From positions 248,001-312,000 of the forward strand of contig NZ_JAANOZ010000003.1 of the NCBI RefSeq assembly GCF_011320115.1: 64,000 nucleotides of DNA. Direction: 5' to 3'. The position numbers and the translations under genes were made by a program. Under the pieces are notes generated by a model. It was not told where the DNA came from and searched no databases. It worked only from the letters and a program-made list of their open reading frames with translations. The number at the start of each line of letters is the position of its first letter. The stretch's first letter is position 1. This DNA is from Croceibacterium segetis. Its GTDB lineage: Bacteria > Pseudomonadota > Alphaproteobacteria > Sphingomonadales > Sphingomonadaceae. Below are positions 32,534 through 41,082 of the stretch, one piece after another.

Positions 32534-33801
32534 TTGATCTGCCTTTCACGGATCGCCTGGTCGGCTTGCTCCTCGAGGTGCCACGGCAGCTCCTCGAAGA
32601 CATCCTCGAACATGGTGTGGAACGGGTGGTGCATGCCGTGACCGAGGATGCCGTTCTTCTCGGCTTCCTTGGTCGCCGCCTTGACCTGCTCGGCTAGTGC
32701 CAGGTCCATATCCGTGTGCTGCTCTTCCGACCACTCGCCGAGCGCAATCAGGTGCTGCTTGAGCCGGTTGATCGGATCGCCGAGCGGCCATTCCTCCCGC
32801 TCCTGCGCCGAGCGGTATTGCGAAGGATCGTCGGAGGTCGAATGCCCCTCGGCGCGATAAGTAAAGTGCTCGATGAGCGTAGGCCCGTTGTTCGAGCGCG
32901 CGCGGTCGGCCGCCCAGCGGGTGGCGGCATAGACCGCCAGCGGATCGTTGCCATCGATGCGCAGCCCGGCGATCCCGTAACCGATCGCCCTGGCGGCGAA
33001 GCTGGTCCGCTCCGAGCCGGCGAATCCCGAGAAGCTCGAAATCGCCCACTGGTTGTTGACCACATTGAAAATCACCGGCGCGTTGTAGACGGCGGCGAAA
33101 GTCATACCCGAGTGGAAGTCGCCCTCCGCCGTGCTGCCCTCGCCCAGCCAGGTCGCGGCGATGCGGCTGTCATGCCGGATCGCGCTGGCCATCGCCCAGC
33201 CGACGGCCTGCGGCACCTGCGTCGCGAGGTTGCCGCTGATGGTGAAGAAGCTGTGCGCCCGGCTCGAATACATGATCGGCAGCTGGCGGCCCTTCAGCTT
33301 GTCGCCGCGGTTCGAGTAGATCTGGTTGATCATCTCGACCAGCGGATATCCGCGGGAGATGAGGATGCCCTGCTGGCGATAGCTCGGGAAGACCATGTCG
33401 TCGCTGGCGAGCGCGTGGGCGGCGGCGATGCTGGTCGCCTCCTCGCCGGTGCATTTCATGTAGAAACTGGTCTTGCCTTGCCGCTGGCCGCGATACATCC
33501 GCTCGTCGAACGCGCGGGTCAGCGCCATGTCGCGAAGCATCGCGCGCAGCTGTTCCGGCGCGAGGCGCGGGTCCCACGGGCCGTGCGCCTGGTGATCCTC
33601 GCCCAGCACACGGACGAGATCGGTGCACAGCGGGCTCGTTTCGCTCGCCGGACCGGTCTCGTCGGGACGCGGCTGGGCACCGGCCTCGGGCACCGCAATG
33701 TGCGAGAAGTCCACTTGGTCACCGGGCCGGTATTTCGGTTCGGGCACGTGCAGCGCGAGCCGCGGGCGGTTGTAGCCGACCCCCTCGCTCTGTCTCGCCA
33801 T
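32518..33801 (-). CDS. bkdA1: Branched-chain 2-oxoacid dehydrogenase E1 alpha subunit
   Basis: A 427-residue thiamine-diphosphate subunit. About 85 N-terminal residues precede the conserved core (MALTRAFDERMYRGQRQGKTSFYMKCTGEEA in parts). The TPP motif GEGSTAEGDFHSGM...NNQWAIS and the phosphorylatable-loop-like RAEGHSTSDDPSQYRS are clear, and the latter is typical of branched-chain E1 alpha. First gene of the E1a-E1b-E2 operon; the promoter must lie in 33802-33878 or within thyA upstream. It feeds valine, leucine and isoleucine breakdown. Confidence 0.95.
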   Translation of the reverse strand: MARQSEGVGYNRPRLALHVPEPKYRPGDQVDFSHIAVPEAGAQPRPDETGPASETSPLCTDLVRVLGEDHQAHGPWDPRLAPEQLRAMLRDMALTRAFDERMYRGQRQGKTSFYMKCTGEEATSIAAAHALASDDMVFPSYRQQGILISRGYPLVEMINQIYSNRGDKLKGRQLPIMYSSRAHSFFTISGNLATQVPQAVGWAMASAIRHDSRIAATWLGEGSTAEGDFHSGMTFAAVYNAPVIFNVVNNQWAISSFSGFAGSERTSFAARAIGYGIAGLRIDGNDPLAVYAATRWAADRARSNNGPTLIEHFTYRAEGHSTSDDPSQYRSAQEREEWPLGDPINRLKQHLIALGEWSEEQHTDMDLALAEQVKAATKEAEKNGILGHGMHHPFHTMFEDVFEELPWHLEEQADQAIRERQIKWPQS

Positions 33802-33878
33802 GATGGTCTCCCGTGAGTAACGATATTCTAACGGAGCGACATTTTATTAGCCAAAGGCCGCGCCGTCAACTTCGCTCG

Positions 33879-34835
33879 TCAAACGGCGACGGGAGCCTTC
33901 AGCGCGCCCTGCGGCGCGTAACCGGTGACCTCGAAATCCTCGAAGCGATAGTCGAAGATCGACGGCGGATGCCGCGTGAGCTCAAGCCGGGGTTCGCCCG
34001 AGGGTTCCCGCGCCAGCTGCGCCTCGATCAGTTCGGAGTGATTGAGATAAAGGTGGGTATCGCCGCCCATCCACACGAGTTCGCCGGGCTCGAGCCCGGC
34101 CTGCTGCGCGAGCATTCGGGTGAGCAGCGCGGCGCCGAACAGGTTGAACGGCAGTCCCAGCGCGACGTCGCAACTGCGCTGGTAGAGCGCGCAGGAGAGG
34201 CGATCGCCGGCGACGTGAAACTGGTAGGTCTTGTGGCACGGCGGGAGTGCCATCCTGTCGAGCTCGGCGACGTTCCAGCCTTCGATGATGTGGCGCCGGC
34301 TGCCGGGATTCCGGCGCAGCGACTCGACCACTTGCGCGACCTGGTTGATCCCCGGCCCGCGTTTGAATTGCCCGTCGCCCGCCGGTTCGTACGTCGGCCA
34401 GTCGACCCATTGCTGGCCGTAGACCGGTCCGAGATCGCCCCAACGCGCGGCGAACTCGACGTCCTCGACGATCCGCTTCTCGAATTCGGACTGCGTGATC
34501 TCGTCGCCGGTCTCGCGGCGATACTTCGCCAGCGGCCAGTCGCTCCAGATCGTCACGCCTTGGGCAAGCAACGAGCGGATGTTGGTGTCGCCGGTAAGGA
34601 ACCACAGCATCTCGCGCGCTGCGGCTTTCCAGAATACCCGCTTGGTCGTGAGCAAGGGCATGCGCCCGTCCGAAAGGGTGCAGCGAAGCGTGGTGCCGAA
34701 CAGCGCGCGGGTGCCGATGCCGGTGCGGTCGAGCCGCTCGTCGCCGTCGGTCCAGATGCGCCGCATCAGGTCGAGGTATTGCCATTCCCAGTGCTCGGGA
34801 GAGGAAGAATCGCTCGGGCGCGCGGCGCTGGCCAT
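33879..34835 (-). CDS. thyA: Thymidylate synthase (ThyA, long form)
   Basis: A 318-residue folate-dependent methylase converting dUMP to dTMP. Substrate motifs: DRTGIGTRALFG, LLTTKRVFWKA, GDLGPVYGQQW, the catalytic Cys200 in ALPPCHKTYQF, RSCDVALGLPFN and HLYLNH. It is about 50 residues longer than the E. coli enzyme because of an insert at about 85-135, as in the Lactobacillus casei form. It is read away from tRNA-Pro. The start's Shine-Dalgarno is weak. No dihydrofolate reductase gene follows; the branched-chain E1 alpha gene is downstream. Confidence 0.97.
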   Translation of the reverse strand: MASAARPSDSSSPEHWEWQYLDLMRRIWTDGDERLDRTGIGTRALFGTTLRCTLSDGRMPLLTTKRVFWKAAAREMLWFLTGDTNIRSLLAQGVTIWSDWPLAKYRRETGDEITQSEFEKRIVEDVEFAARWGDLGPVYGQQWVDWPTYEPAGDGQFKRGPGINQVAQVVESLRRNPGSRRHIIEGWNVAELDRMALPPCHKTYQFHVAGDRLSCALYQRSCDVALGLPFNLFGAALLTRMLAQQAGLEPGELVWMGGDTHLYLNHSELIEAQLAREPSGEPRLELTRHPPSIFDYRFEDFEVTGYAPQGALKAPVAV

Positions 34836-34913
34836 AGCGCGGCGCTACCACCGCAATTGCCCGCTTGCCACCCCGGACACCCCCAGCTATTGGGCCGCCT
34901 CTGCCTCGCCCCT

Positions 34914-34935
34914 GGGCCAAGATTCTGTTTGGCCC
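34914..34935. repeat. Inverted repeat just upstream of tRNA-Pro
   Basis: GGGCCAA (34914-34920) and TTGGCCC (34929-34935) form perfect seven-base arms around an eight-base spacer, ending 13 bases before the tRNA. It could be a 5' leader hairpin of the precursor or a protein-binding site. Confidence 0.5.
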
Positions 34936-34948
34936 GGTTGGCATCGGT

Positions 34949-35025
34949 CGGGGAGTAGCTCAGCCTGGTAGAGCACTGTCTTCGGGAGGCAGGGGCCGGA
35001 GGTTCGAATCCTCTCTCCCCGACCA
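34949..35025 (+). tRNA. tRNA-Pro (anticodon CGG)
   Basis: Acceptor CGGGGAG (34949-34955) pairs perfectly with CTCCCCG; the 3' end has discriminator A and encoded CCA (35023-35025). D-arm AGCTCAGCCTGGTAGAGC; anticodon stem CTGTC/GGCAG with loop TTCGGGA, hence anticodon CGG; T-arm GGAGGTTCGAATCCTCT. 77 bases. It lies between divergent thyA and purF. Confidence 0.97.
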
Positions 35026-35074
35026 GTTTTCCGTGGCCCAAGACCGTCCGGGGGACGGTTTTGGCCGGAAAACT
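35025..35074 (+). terminator. Long hairpin directly after tRNA-Pro
   Basis: AGTTTTCC (35025-35032) pairs with GGAAAACT (35067-35074), and inside it GACCGTC pairs with GACGGTT around a GGGG loop, with an intermediate GGCC/GGCC step. It begins at the last base of the tRNA's CCA. There is no T-run after it, so it may be a processing or stability hairpin rather than a standard intrinsic terminator. Confidence 0.5.
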
Positions 35075-35195
35075 CCCAAGCGCAAGCGCGGGAGGACTTT
35101 AGCCGATGCCCCACAGGTTTCGACCGCAACATACTTGTAATACGCCGCCTCAGACGCCATTGGAGCCTCGCGGCTGGCGATCCCTCAAGGGACTC

Positions 35196-36671
35196 ATGAA
35201 CATCACCCATCCTTTCGTTGATGCGGACGGCGACAAGCTGCGCGAGGAGTGCGGGATTTTCGGCGTGATCGGCGCGCACGAGGCGGCCGCGGTCTGCGCG
35301 CTCGGCCTCCACGCACTGCAGCACCGCGGGCAGGAAGCGGTCGGTATCACCAGCTTCGACGGCGCCGAGTTCTTCACCCGCCGCGGGCTCGGCCATGTCG
35401 CCGACAACTTCTCGAGCGGGGATTCGATCGCCGAGCTGCCCGGTACCACGGCCGCCGGTCATGTACGCTATTCGACCACCGGCGGCGCCGGCTTGCGCAA
35501 CGTCCAGCCGCTCTACGCCGAGCTCGCCAGCGGCGGGTTCGCGGTGGCGCATAACGGCAATATCTCCAACGCGGGGCACCTACGCGGCGACCTCGTCCGC
35601 CGCGGGGCGATCTTCCAGTCGACCAGCGACACCGAGGTGATCATCCACCTCGTCGCCACCAGCCGCTATCCCAACCTGCGCGACAAGATCGTCGACGCGC
35701 TGCGGCTGGTCGAGGGCGCCTACTCGCTGATCCTGATGACGCCGCAGGGAATGATCGCCTGCCGCGATCCGCTCGGCATTCGCCCGCTGGTAATGGGCGC
35801 GCTCGGCGATGCGACGGTGTTCGCCAGCGAGACCGTTGCGCTCGACGTGGTTGGCGCGAGCTTCACCCGGCAGATCGATCCCGGCGAGATGGTCGAGGTC
35901 GATTTCGACGGCAAGATCACCAGTCACCGCCCGTTCGCCCAGGTGGCGGCGCGGCCGTGCATCTTCGAACACGTCTATTTCAGCCGCCCGGATTCGATCT
36001 TCAACCAGCGCTCGGTTTACGAATCGCGCAAGATGATCGGGGTCGAGCTGGCCAAGGAAGCCCCCTGCGAGGCCGACCTAGTCGTGCCGGTGCCAGACAG
36101 CGGCGTACCGGCGGCGATCGGCTACTCGCAACAGTCGGGCATCCCCTTCGAGCTCGGCATCATCCGCTCCCACTATGTCGGGCGCACGTTCATCCAGCCG
36201 TCGGACAGCGCGCGAAATTCCGGGGTCAAGCGCAAGCACAACGCCAACCGCGCACTCGTCGAAGGCAAAAAGATCGTGCTGATCGACGATTCCATCGTCC
36301 GCGGCACCACGAGCCTGAAGATCGTGCAGATGATGCGCGACGCCGGCGCCAGAGAAGTCCACTTCCGCGTCGCCAGCCCGCCGACCGGGCACGGTTGCTA
36401 TTACGGCGTCGACACCCCGGAGCGCTCGAAGCTGCTTGCCGGAAGGATGGACGTCGACGCCATGCGCGAGTTCATCCAGGCCGACAGTCTGGCGTTCGTC
36501 TCGATTGACGGGCTTTATCGCGCGGTCGGCCTGGCCGGGCGCAACGACGCCTGTCCGCAGTACTGCGATGCCTGCTTCACCGGCGATTACCCGACGTCGT
36601 TAACCGACCTGGGCGAGCGCCATAATCGCGAGGCGCAACTCACCCTGCCGGTCAATTCCAAGGTCGCCTGA
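35196..36671 (+). CDS. purF: Amidophosphoribosyltransferase
   Basis: A 491-residue first enzyme of purine synthesis, making phosphoribosylamine from PRPP and glutamine. Cys19 in EECGIFGV is the N-terminal nucleophile exposed after removal of an 18-residue propeptide, as in the Bacillus-type enzyme. The glutaminase domain has HRGQEAVGI and GHVRYSTTG; the transferase domain has the PRPP motif VLIDDSIVRGTTS; and NDACPQYCDACF near the end could hold iron-sulfur ligands. AAGGGA precedes the ATG. 170 bases separate it from tRNA-Pro. The downstream SDR shares one base with its stop. Confidence 0.97.
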   Translation: MNITHPFVDADGDKLREECGIFGVIGAHEAAAVCALGLHALQHRGQEAVGITSFDGAEFFTRRGLGHVADNFSSGDSIAELPGTTAAGHVRYSTTGGAGLRNVQPLYAELASGGFAVAHNGNISNAGHLRGDLVRRGAIFQSTSDTEVIIHLVATSRYPNLRDKIVDALRLVEGAYSLILMTPQGMIACRDPLGIRPLVMGALGDATVFASETVALDVVGASFTRQIDPGEMVEVDFDGKITSHRPFAQVAARPCIFEHVYFSRPDSIFNQRSVYESRKMIGVELAKEAPCEADLVVPVPDSGVPAAIGYSQQSGIPFELGIIRSHYVGRTFIQPSDSARNSGVKRKHNANRALVEGKKIVLIDDSIVRGTTSLKIVQMMRDAGAREVHFRVASPPTGHGCYYGVDTPERSKLLAGRMDVDAMREFIQADSLAFVSIDGLYRAVGLAGRNDACPQYCDACFTGDYPTSLTDLGERHNREAQLTLPVNSKVA

Positions 36672-37390
36672 TGGCAGACGGACCGTTGGCGGACAAAGTG
36701 GCCCTGGTCACCGGCGCGAGCCGCGGCATCGGCGCGGCGACCGCGAAGGCGCTCGCCGCTGCCGGGGCGCACGTCGTGCTCACCGCTCGCACCGCTCGCG
36801 ATCTCGAAGGCGTCGAGGAAGAGATCCACGCCGCCGGCGGCACGGCCACGATCGCGCCGATGGACCTGACCGAAAGCGACTCGATTGCCCGTCTCGCCAA
36901 CGCGATCTCCGAACGCTGGGGCAAGCTCGACATCCTGGTGATCAACGCCGCCATCCTGCCGCAGCTCACCCCGGTCACCCAGATCGAGCAACAGTTCTTC
37001 AACCGCGCGCTCACGCTCAACGTGCTGGCGACCCAGGCGCTGCTGGCCAACTTCGATGCGCTGCTCAAGCGTTCCGAGGCAGGCCGGGTGATCGGGGTTA
37101 CCAGCTGGATCGGCCAGAACCCGCGCGCCTACTGGGGCGCCTACGGGGCGACCAAGGCGGCGTTCGACAACCTGCTCGGGGCATACTCGCAAGAAGTCGA
37201 GAACATCTCGAGCGTCCGCGTCGCGATCGTCGACCCCGGCGCCACCCGGACGCAGATGCGCGCCCGCGCCTATCCGGGCGAAGACCCGGCAACCGTCAAG
37301 GCTCCCGAGGCCGTCGGCGAACGGATCGCCGCGCTCGCCGCCGAGGATTTCGCGAGCGGAACACGTATCCGGCTGGAAAATCTCGCTTAA
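36671..37390 (+). CDS. Short-chain dehydrogenase/reductase
   Basis: A 239-residue SDR with the nucleotide motif TGASRGIG and the catalytic YGATK (Tyr-x3-Lys). ALVTGAS... and NAAILPQ follow the classical SDR layout; the substrate is not apparent. It shares a base with the purF stop (TGATG), so it is cotranslated with purF, although no purine-related reaction suggests itself. Such purF-SDR coupling in sphingomonads, if conserved, may simply be positional. Confidence 0.9.
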   Translation: MADGPLADKVALVTGASRGIGAATAKALAAAGAHVVLTARTARDLEGVEEEIHAAGGTATIAPMDLTESDSIARLANAISERWGKLDILVINAAILPQLTPVTQIEQQFFNRALTLNVLATQALLANFDALLKRSEAGRVIGVTSWIGQNPRAYWGAYGATKAAFDNLLGAYSQEVENISSVRVAIVDPGATRTQMRARAYPGEDPATVKAPEAVGERIAALAAEDFASGTRIRLENLA

Positions 37391-37484
37391 CCATTTCCGC
37401 TAAGGACCTGGTAAGCAACGCGGCGCAGTCTCCTCCGTGCATGGCCCCCGAACCGTGCGTTCAACGGTGTACCGAGAGACGCGT

Positions 37485-37832
37485 ATGAGCTTGCAGAATG
37501 TCATGGGTCGCTACGAAATCGCGGCACAAGAGGACCGGAGCGCACCGCGCACCCGCCTCTCCATCCCGGCGCAGCTGCGCCAGTCGGGCGGACGCCCCTT
37601 CCAGACCGTCGTCAACGATCTTTCGCTGTCGGGCTTCTCGGCGACCGCGGTCAGCCGTCTGCACGTCGGCACGGTGTGCTGGCTGACACTGCCGGGCCTC
37701 GAAGCCCAGCAGGCCGAGGTGATCTGGTGGGAGGACAGCATGTGCGGTTGCGCTTTCGCGCAGCTGCTCAGTCCTATCGTTCACGACAATATCCTCACCC
37801 GCTACCGCGGTGACGGAGTCTACAAGGGCTAA
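37485..37832 (+). CDS. PilZ domain protein, putative cyclic-di-GMP receptor
   Basis: A 115-residue single PilZ domain. RxxxR-type residues occur in RSAPRTRLS and the DLSLSG motif (DxSxxG) is intact, so ligand binding is plausible. I chose the ATG at 37485; a GTG 16 codons upstream is in frame but unsupported. Upstream, a 15-codon ORF at 37441 ends in a TGA that overlaps this start, like the arrangement at the first PilZ gene. Its stop overlaps the cfa stop by four bases. Partner unknown. Confidence 0.85.
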   Translation: MSLQNVMGRYEIAAQEDRSAPRTRLSIPAQLRQSGGRPFQTVVNDLSLSGFSATAVSRLHVGTVCWLTLPGLEAQQAEVIWWEDSMCGCAFAQLLSPIVHDNILTRYRGDGVYKG

Positions 37833-39061
37833 CCCTTCACCAGGGTCACCTGGCTGACGGTGATCCCGCCGCCGCGGAAGCCACCTTCGCAGTACATCAG
37901 GTAAAACCGCCAGAGGTTGCGGAAGCGCTCGTCGAAGCCGTCGGGCAGGCGGCCTTCGCGCGCGGCGGCATCGAAATTCTCCCGCCACGCCTTGAGAGTC
38001 TCGGCATAGTCGAGGCCGAAGTCCTCCTGGTCCTGCCATGACAGGCCGCGTGCCTCGGCCAGCGCGCGGAACTCGCTCGCCTTGATCAGCAGGCCGCCGG
38101 GGAAGACGTAGGCCTGGATGAAGTCGGCGTTGCGGGCGTAGCTTTCGAACAGCGTCTCGCGCATGGCGATGAACTGGATCGCCGCCCGGCCGCCGGGCTT
38201 GAGGTTGCGCGCCAGGCAATCCATGAACGTCGGCCAGTATTCGCGCCCGAGCGCCTCGACCATCTCGACGCTGACCACCGCGTCGTACTGCCCGGCGCAG
38301 TCGCGATAGTCCTGCTTGCGGAACTCGACACCCCCGTGGTGCTCGGCGCACCACGCCAGTTGCTCGTCCGACAGGCTGATCCCGGTGACGCGGCTGCCCC
38401 GCTCGGCGAGGAACGCGCTCAGCCCGCCCCAGCCGCAGCCGATCTCGAGCAGCGTTTCGGGTTTGCCGAAGCGATCCGCCAGGCGCGCCCACTTGCGCCG
38501 CTGCGCTGCCTCGAGCCCATCGTCGCCGCAGCGATAGGCGCTCGAATAGCTCATGCTCGGGTCGAGCCAGGCGCGGTAGAAGTCGTTGCCGAGATCGTAA
38601 TGCAAATGGATGTTTCGCGCGGCGCCGGCGCGGGTGTTGCGGTTGAGCCAATGCGCGAAGCGAGACGCCACCCGCCAGGGCCCTTTGGCGCGGCCGATTT
38701 CGCCGAGTTCCTCGCCGTTGGCCATGAACAGCGCGAACAGCGGCACCGGGTCGGGGCTCACCCACTCGCCCGCTTCCCAGGCCTGGTACCAGCCCGACGA
38801 TCCGCCGGTCGCCAGGCGGAGGAGAGCGCGCCAGTCCTTGAGATCGATCTCGGCGACAAATCCTTCAGCCCGCCCACCGAGCAGGCGGATCGTGCCGTCG
38901 GGGAGCCGAGCGAGGATCGAGCCGCGCGCTAGCCCCTTGTCGACTCGGTCGAGCATCTTGTGGAAGCCGCCGGCGAACAGGCGCGAGAACAGGCCCGGCG
39001 TAGCGCCGAACCGACGCCCGCCCGCGAGCAGCGCCCCTCCCCTCGCAGCCTCCCTGTTCAT
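37829..39061 (-). CDS. cfa: Cyclopropane-fatty-acyl-phospholipid synthase
   Basis: A 410-residue SAM-dependent enzyme that methylates unsaturated membrane lipid chains to cyclopropane rings. Seen: HYDLGNDFYRAWLDPSMSYSSAY, the SAM motif LLEIGCGWGGLS (about residue 195), SVEMVEALGREYW, and the C-terminal NFDAAAREG with YLMYCEGGFR. The N-terminal 100 residues are a SAM-synthase-like regulatory part typical of the family. A longer upstream frame (to 39748) lies antisense to the PAP2 gene and is spurious. Start ATG at 39059-39061 has GGAG at twelve bases. Confidence 0.92.
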   Translation of the reverse strand: MNREAARGGALLAGGRRFGATPGLFSRLFAGGFHKMLDRVDKGLARGSILARLPDGTIRLLGGRAEGFVAEIDLKDWRALLRLATGGSSGWYQAWEAGEWVSPDPVPLFALFMANGEELGEIGRAKGPWRVASRFAHWLNRNTRAGAARNIHLHYDLGNDFYRAWLDPSMSYSSAYRCGDDGLEAAQRRKWARLADRFGKPETLLEIGCGWGGLSAFLAERGSRVTGISLSDEQLAWCAEHHGGVEFRKQDYRDCAGQYDAVVSVEMVEALGREYWPTFMDCLARNLKPGGRAAIQFIAMRETLFESYARNADFIQAYVFPGGLLIKASEFRALAEARGLSWQDQEDFGLDYAETLKAWRENFDAAAREGRLPDGFDERFRNLWRFYLMYCEGGFRGGGITVSQVTLVKG

Positions 39062-39151
39062 CGCTGCCGATATGACTCCGCTGGCGGCTGACGGCAAGAG
39101 ATAGGAATTCGCGCGTGCGGAACCGACGCGCGCGTGGCAGGTAGCCCCACC

Positions 39152-39883
39152 ATGCCGCTTCCGCCGCGAACCGTCACTCTTCCTGTCCGCGGCTGGCGGA
39201 TTGACCGGCGCAAGGCGCTGGCAGTGGCGATGCTTTCGTGGGCCGGGTTCGCGTTTTTCGTCTGGCTGGTGACCACGGGCCGCGCCGTGGCGTTCGACAA
39301 GCCGGGGCTGCTGTTCTGGCGCACCGGCGCGGGGTTGGTGCCCAAAGGCCCGAAATACCTCCTCGAAGGAGTACGCGACCTGACCTCGCTCGGCGGCGTG
39401 CTGCTGCGCAACCTGGTCGCGCTCGGCGCGGTCGCGGGGCTGCTCTTCCTGCGTCTCAGGCGCGAGGCCATCCTGCTGGCGCTTACGGTAGTCGGCGCGT
39501 GGCTGGTCGAAGGCGTCATAAAGGGACTGGTCGGTCGCCCGCGCCCGGAGATCGTCCCGCACCTGACCGAGGCCGGCGGAGCGAGCTTTCCGAGCGGGCA
39601 CGCGTTCAACTCGGCGGTGGTCTACATCGCCATCGCGCTTGCTTTCGCCACGCTCAGCGCGCGGGAATCGGTGCGGTTGACGGTGATCGGCACGGCGATC
39701 GTGCTGAGCCTGGTGATCGCCTGGAGCCGGGTCTGGCTCGGGGTGCATTTCCCCAGCGACGTCCTCGCCGGCTGGCTGGGCGGCGCCGGCTGGGCGTTCC
39801 TCGCCGCCGCGCTGCTACAGCGCCCGGCCGATGCCGCGGCCGACAGCGACGCCGCCGACAAGCTCGACCCGACGGTCCGTTGA
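39152..39883 (+). CDS. PAP2 family phosphatase, membrane protein
   Basis: A 243-residue inner-membrane phosphatase. The three PAP2 motifs are present: KGLVGRPRP (KxxxxxxRP), FPSGHA (PSGH) and SRVWLGVHFPSDV (SRxxxxxHxxxD). Five or six hydrophobic helices surround them. Such enzymes dephosphorylate phosphatidic acid, undecaprenyl pyrophosphate or lipid A; which one is not evident. The stop abuts the stop of the convergent ydjM-like gene (TGATCA) with no gap. It faces the divergent cfa gene. Confidence 0.9.
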   Translation: MPLPPRTVTLPVRGWRIDRRKALAVAMLSWAGFAFFVWLVTTGRAVAFDKPGLLFWRTGAGLVPKGPKYLLEGVRDLTSLGGVLLRNLVALGAVAGLLFLRLRREAILLALTVVGAWLVEGVIKGLVGRPRPEIVPHLTEAGGASFPSGHAFNSAVVYIAIALAFATLSARESVRLTVIGTAIVLSLVIAWSRVWLGVHFPSDVLAGWLGGAGWAFLAAALLQRPADAAADSDAADKLDPTVR

Positions 39884-40852
39884 TCAGCAGCCCGGCGCGC
39901 CGGTCGCCACGGCGGCGGATTGGCCCAGGCGGCCAGTCCCGGGGCGGCCGCCAAAGCGCGCGTCCTGGTAGGTTACCCGCACGTAGCAGCGGTGGCGCTC
40001 GACCGCGGCCATCGGCACGATCGACCAGCGCCGGAAGCGGGCGAGATCGGGCCTGGTCCGCAACACCCGCCGGGCCAGCGGGTCGGTCATTCCGTCGGCG
40101 AGCGGGTCGGAGTAGTCGGTCAGGCTACTGAACGAAACCAGCGGGTCGTAATCGCCGCGCCAGATCGCGTGCTGCTGGCGCCAGATGAGGTTGCGCCGCC
40201 AGAACGCCAACGGTGGCGGCGAAGCAATCATCACCTCGGGCCGGGCGCGCGGCGCGGACTCGAGCGGCACCTCGTAGGAATGCGCGGTGAGCGCGCCGTT
40301 TGCCGTGATGTAGAACAACAGCGCGGCCGAGGCAGCGACGGCCGGGCGTCCCCAATCGCCCCTCCCGCGAGCCTCGCGGCGCCGCGAAAGCCAGATGGCG
40401 AGCCCGAGCCCGAGCCAGATCCACACGTCGAGGATGAACAGCGAATCGTTGTGGTACCAGCGCTTGTCGAAGGGCGCGAACAGCTGGATCGCATAGCTCG
40501 TCTGCCAGTCCAGCAGGGGGTGCGTGAGGCAGCCGATATAGCTCAGGGCGACGAGCCAGCCGAAGTGCATCGCCAGCCCGCTCTTGAACGTCTGCCCGCG
40601 CTTCTGCTGCCATCGGTCAAGCAGCCACAGGAGGCCCGCCAGGCCAAGCGGCAGCACCAGCACGCCGCCGAAGAAGCTGTGCGTCCACCCTCTGTGCGTC
40701 GCCAGCGACGGCCATGGCGCCCAGCCTAGAAACACGTCGATATCGGGCGCATTGGCGCCGAGGATCAGCGCCGCGAGCCCCTTGCGGCTCTTGCGCTTGA
40801 GCCCGGTCTGGGCAAGCGTCCAACCGACCAGGCTGTGGGTGATGTTATCCAT
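39884..40852 (-). CDS. YdjM-like metal-dependent membrane hydrolase
   Basis: A 322-residue protein of the YdjM/DUF457 family. Metal ligands are seen early: MDNITHSLVG (His6), GANAPDIDVF (Asp pair) and THRGWTHSFF (His residues). About four hydrophobic helices follow (VLPLGLAGLLWLL, MHFGWLVALSYIGCL, IWLGLGLAIWLS). The C-terminal third is extracytoplasmic. The family is called inner-membrane metal-dependent hydrolase; its substrate is not known to me. Upstream is a 230-base gap with a tandem repeat. Confidence 0.87.
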   Translation of the reverse strand: MDNITHSLVGWTLAQTGLKRKSRKGLAALILGANAPDIDVFLGWAPWPSLATHRGWTHSFFGGVLVLPLGLAGLLWLLDRWQQKRGQTFKSGLAMHFGWLVALSYIGCLTHPLLDWQTSYAIQLFAPFDKRWYHNDSLFILDVWIWLGLGLAIWLSRRREARGRGDWGRPAVAASAALLFYITANGALTAHSYEVPLESAPRARPEVMIASPPPLAFWRRNLIWRQQHAIWRGDYDPLVSFSSLTDYSDPLADGMTDPLARRVLRTRPDLARFRRWSIVPMAAVERHRCYVRVTYQDARFGGRPGTGRLGQSAAVATGAPGC

Positions 40853-40922
40853 CGCTAGCGCGTCCTGGACCGAGGTCGCGCCGAACCGATTCGTTCAGCT
40901 TCAAACCTGCTGAGCCGACGAA

Positions 40923-40957
40923 GTTGACACAGTTGACACAGTTGACACAGTTGACAG
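40923..40957. repeat. 9-bp tandem repeat (GTTGACACA)
   Basis: Three full copies of GTTGACACA (40923-40931, 40932-40940, 40941-40949) and one partial copy (40950-40957) lie in the 230-base gap between ydjM and korB. The rest of the gap (40853-40922 and 40958-41082) shows only a small GCGC-GAAAAA-GCGC hairpin just after korB; no gene is evident. Each unit resembles a TTGACA -35 box. Confidence 0.9.
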
Positions 40958-41082
40958 GGTCCAGGTTGAAAACCCGGAGATCTCAACGGCGCTGTAAGAG
41001 GCGTTCCCGTCCGTGCTCGCCCGATCTTCATGCCGGGACAGCTTGCACACTTCGGCTCTTGTAGGACAGCGCTTTTTCGCGC

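Noticed and set aside
37829-39748. 639-codon reading of cfa
   Set aside because: The extra N-terminal part is antisense to a PAP2 gene with all three motifs; the Cfa family start fits 39061.
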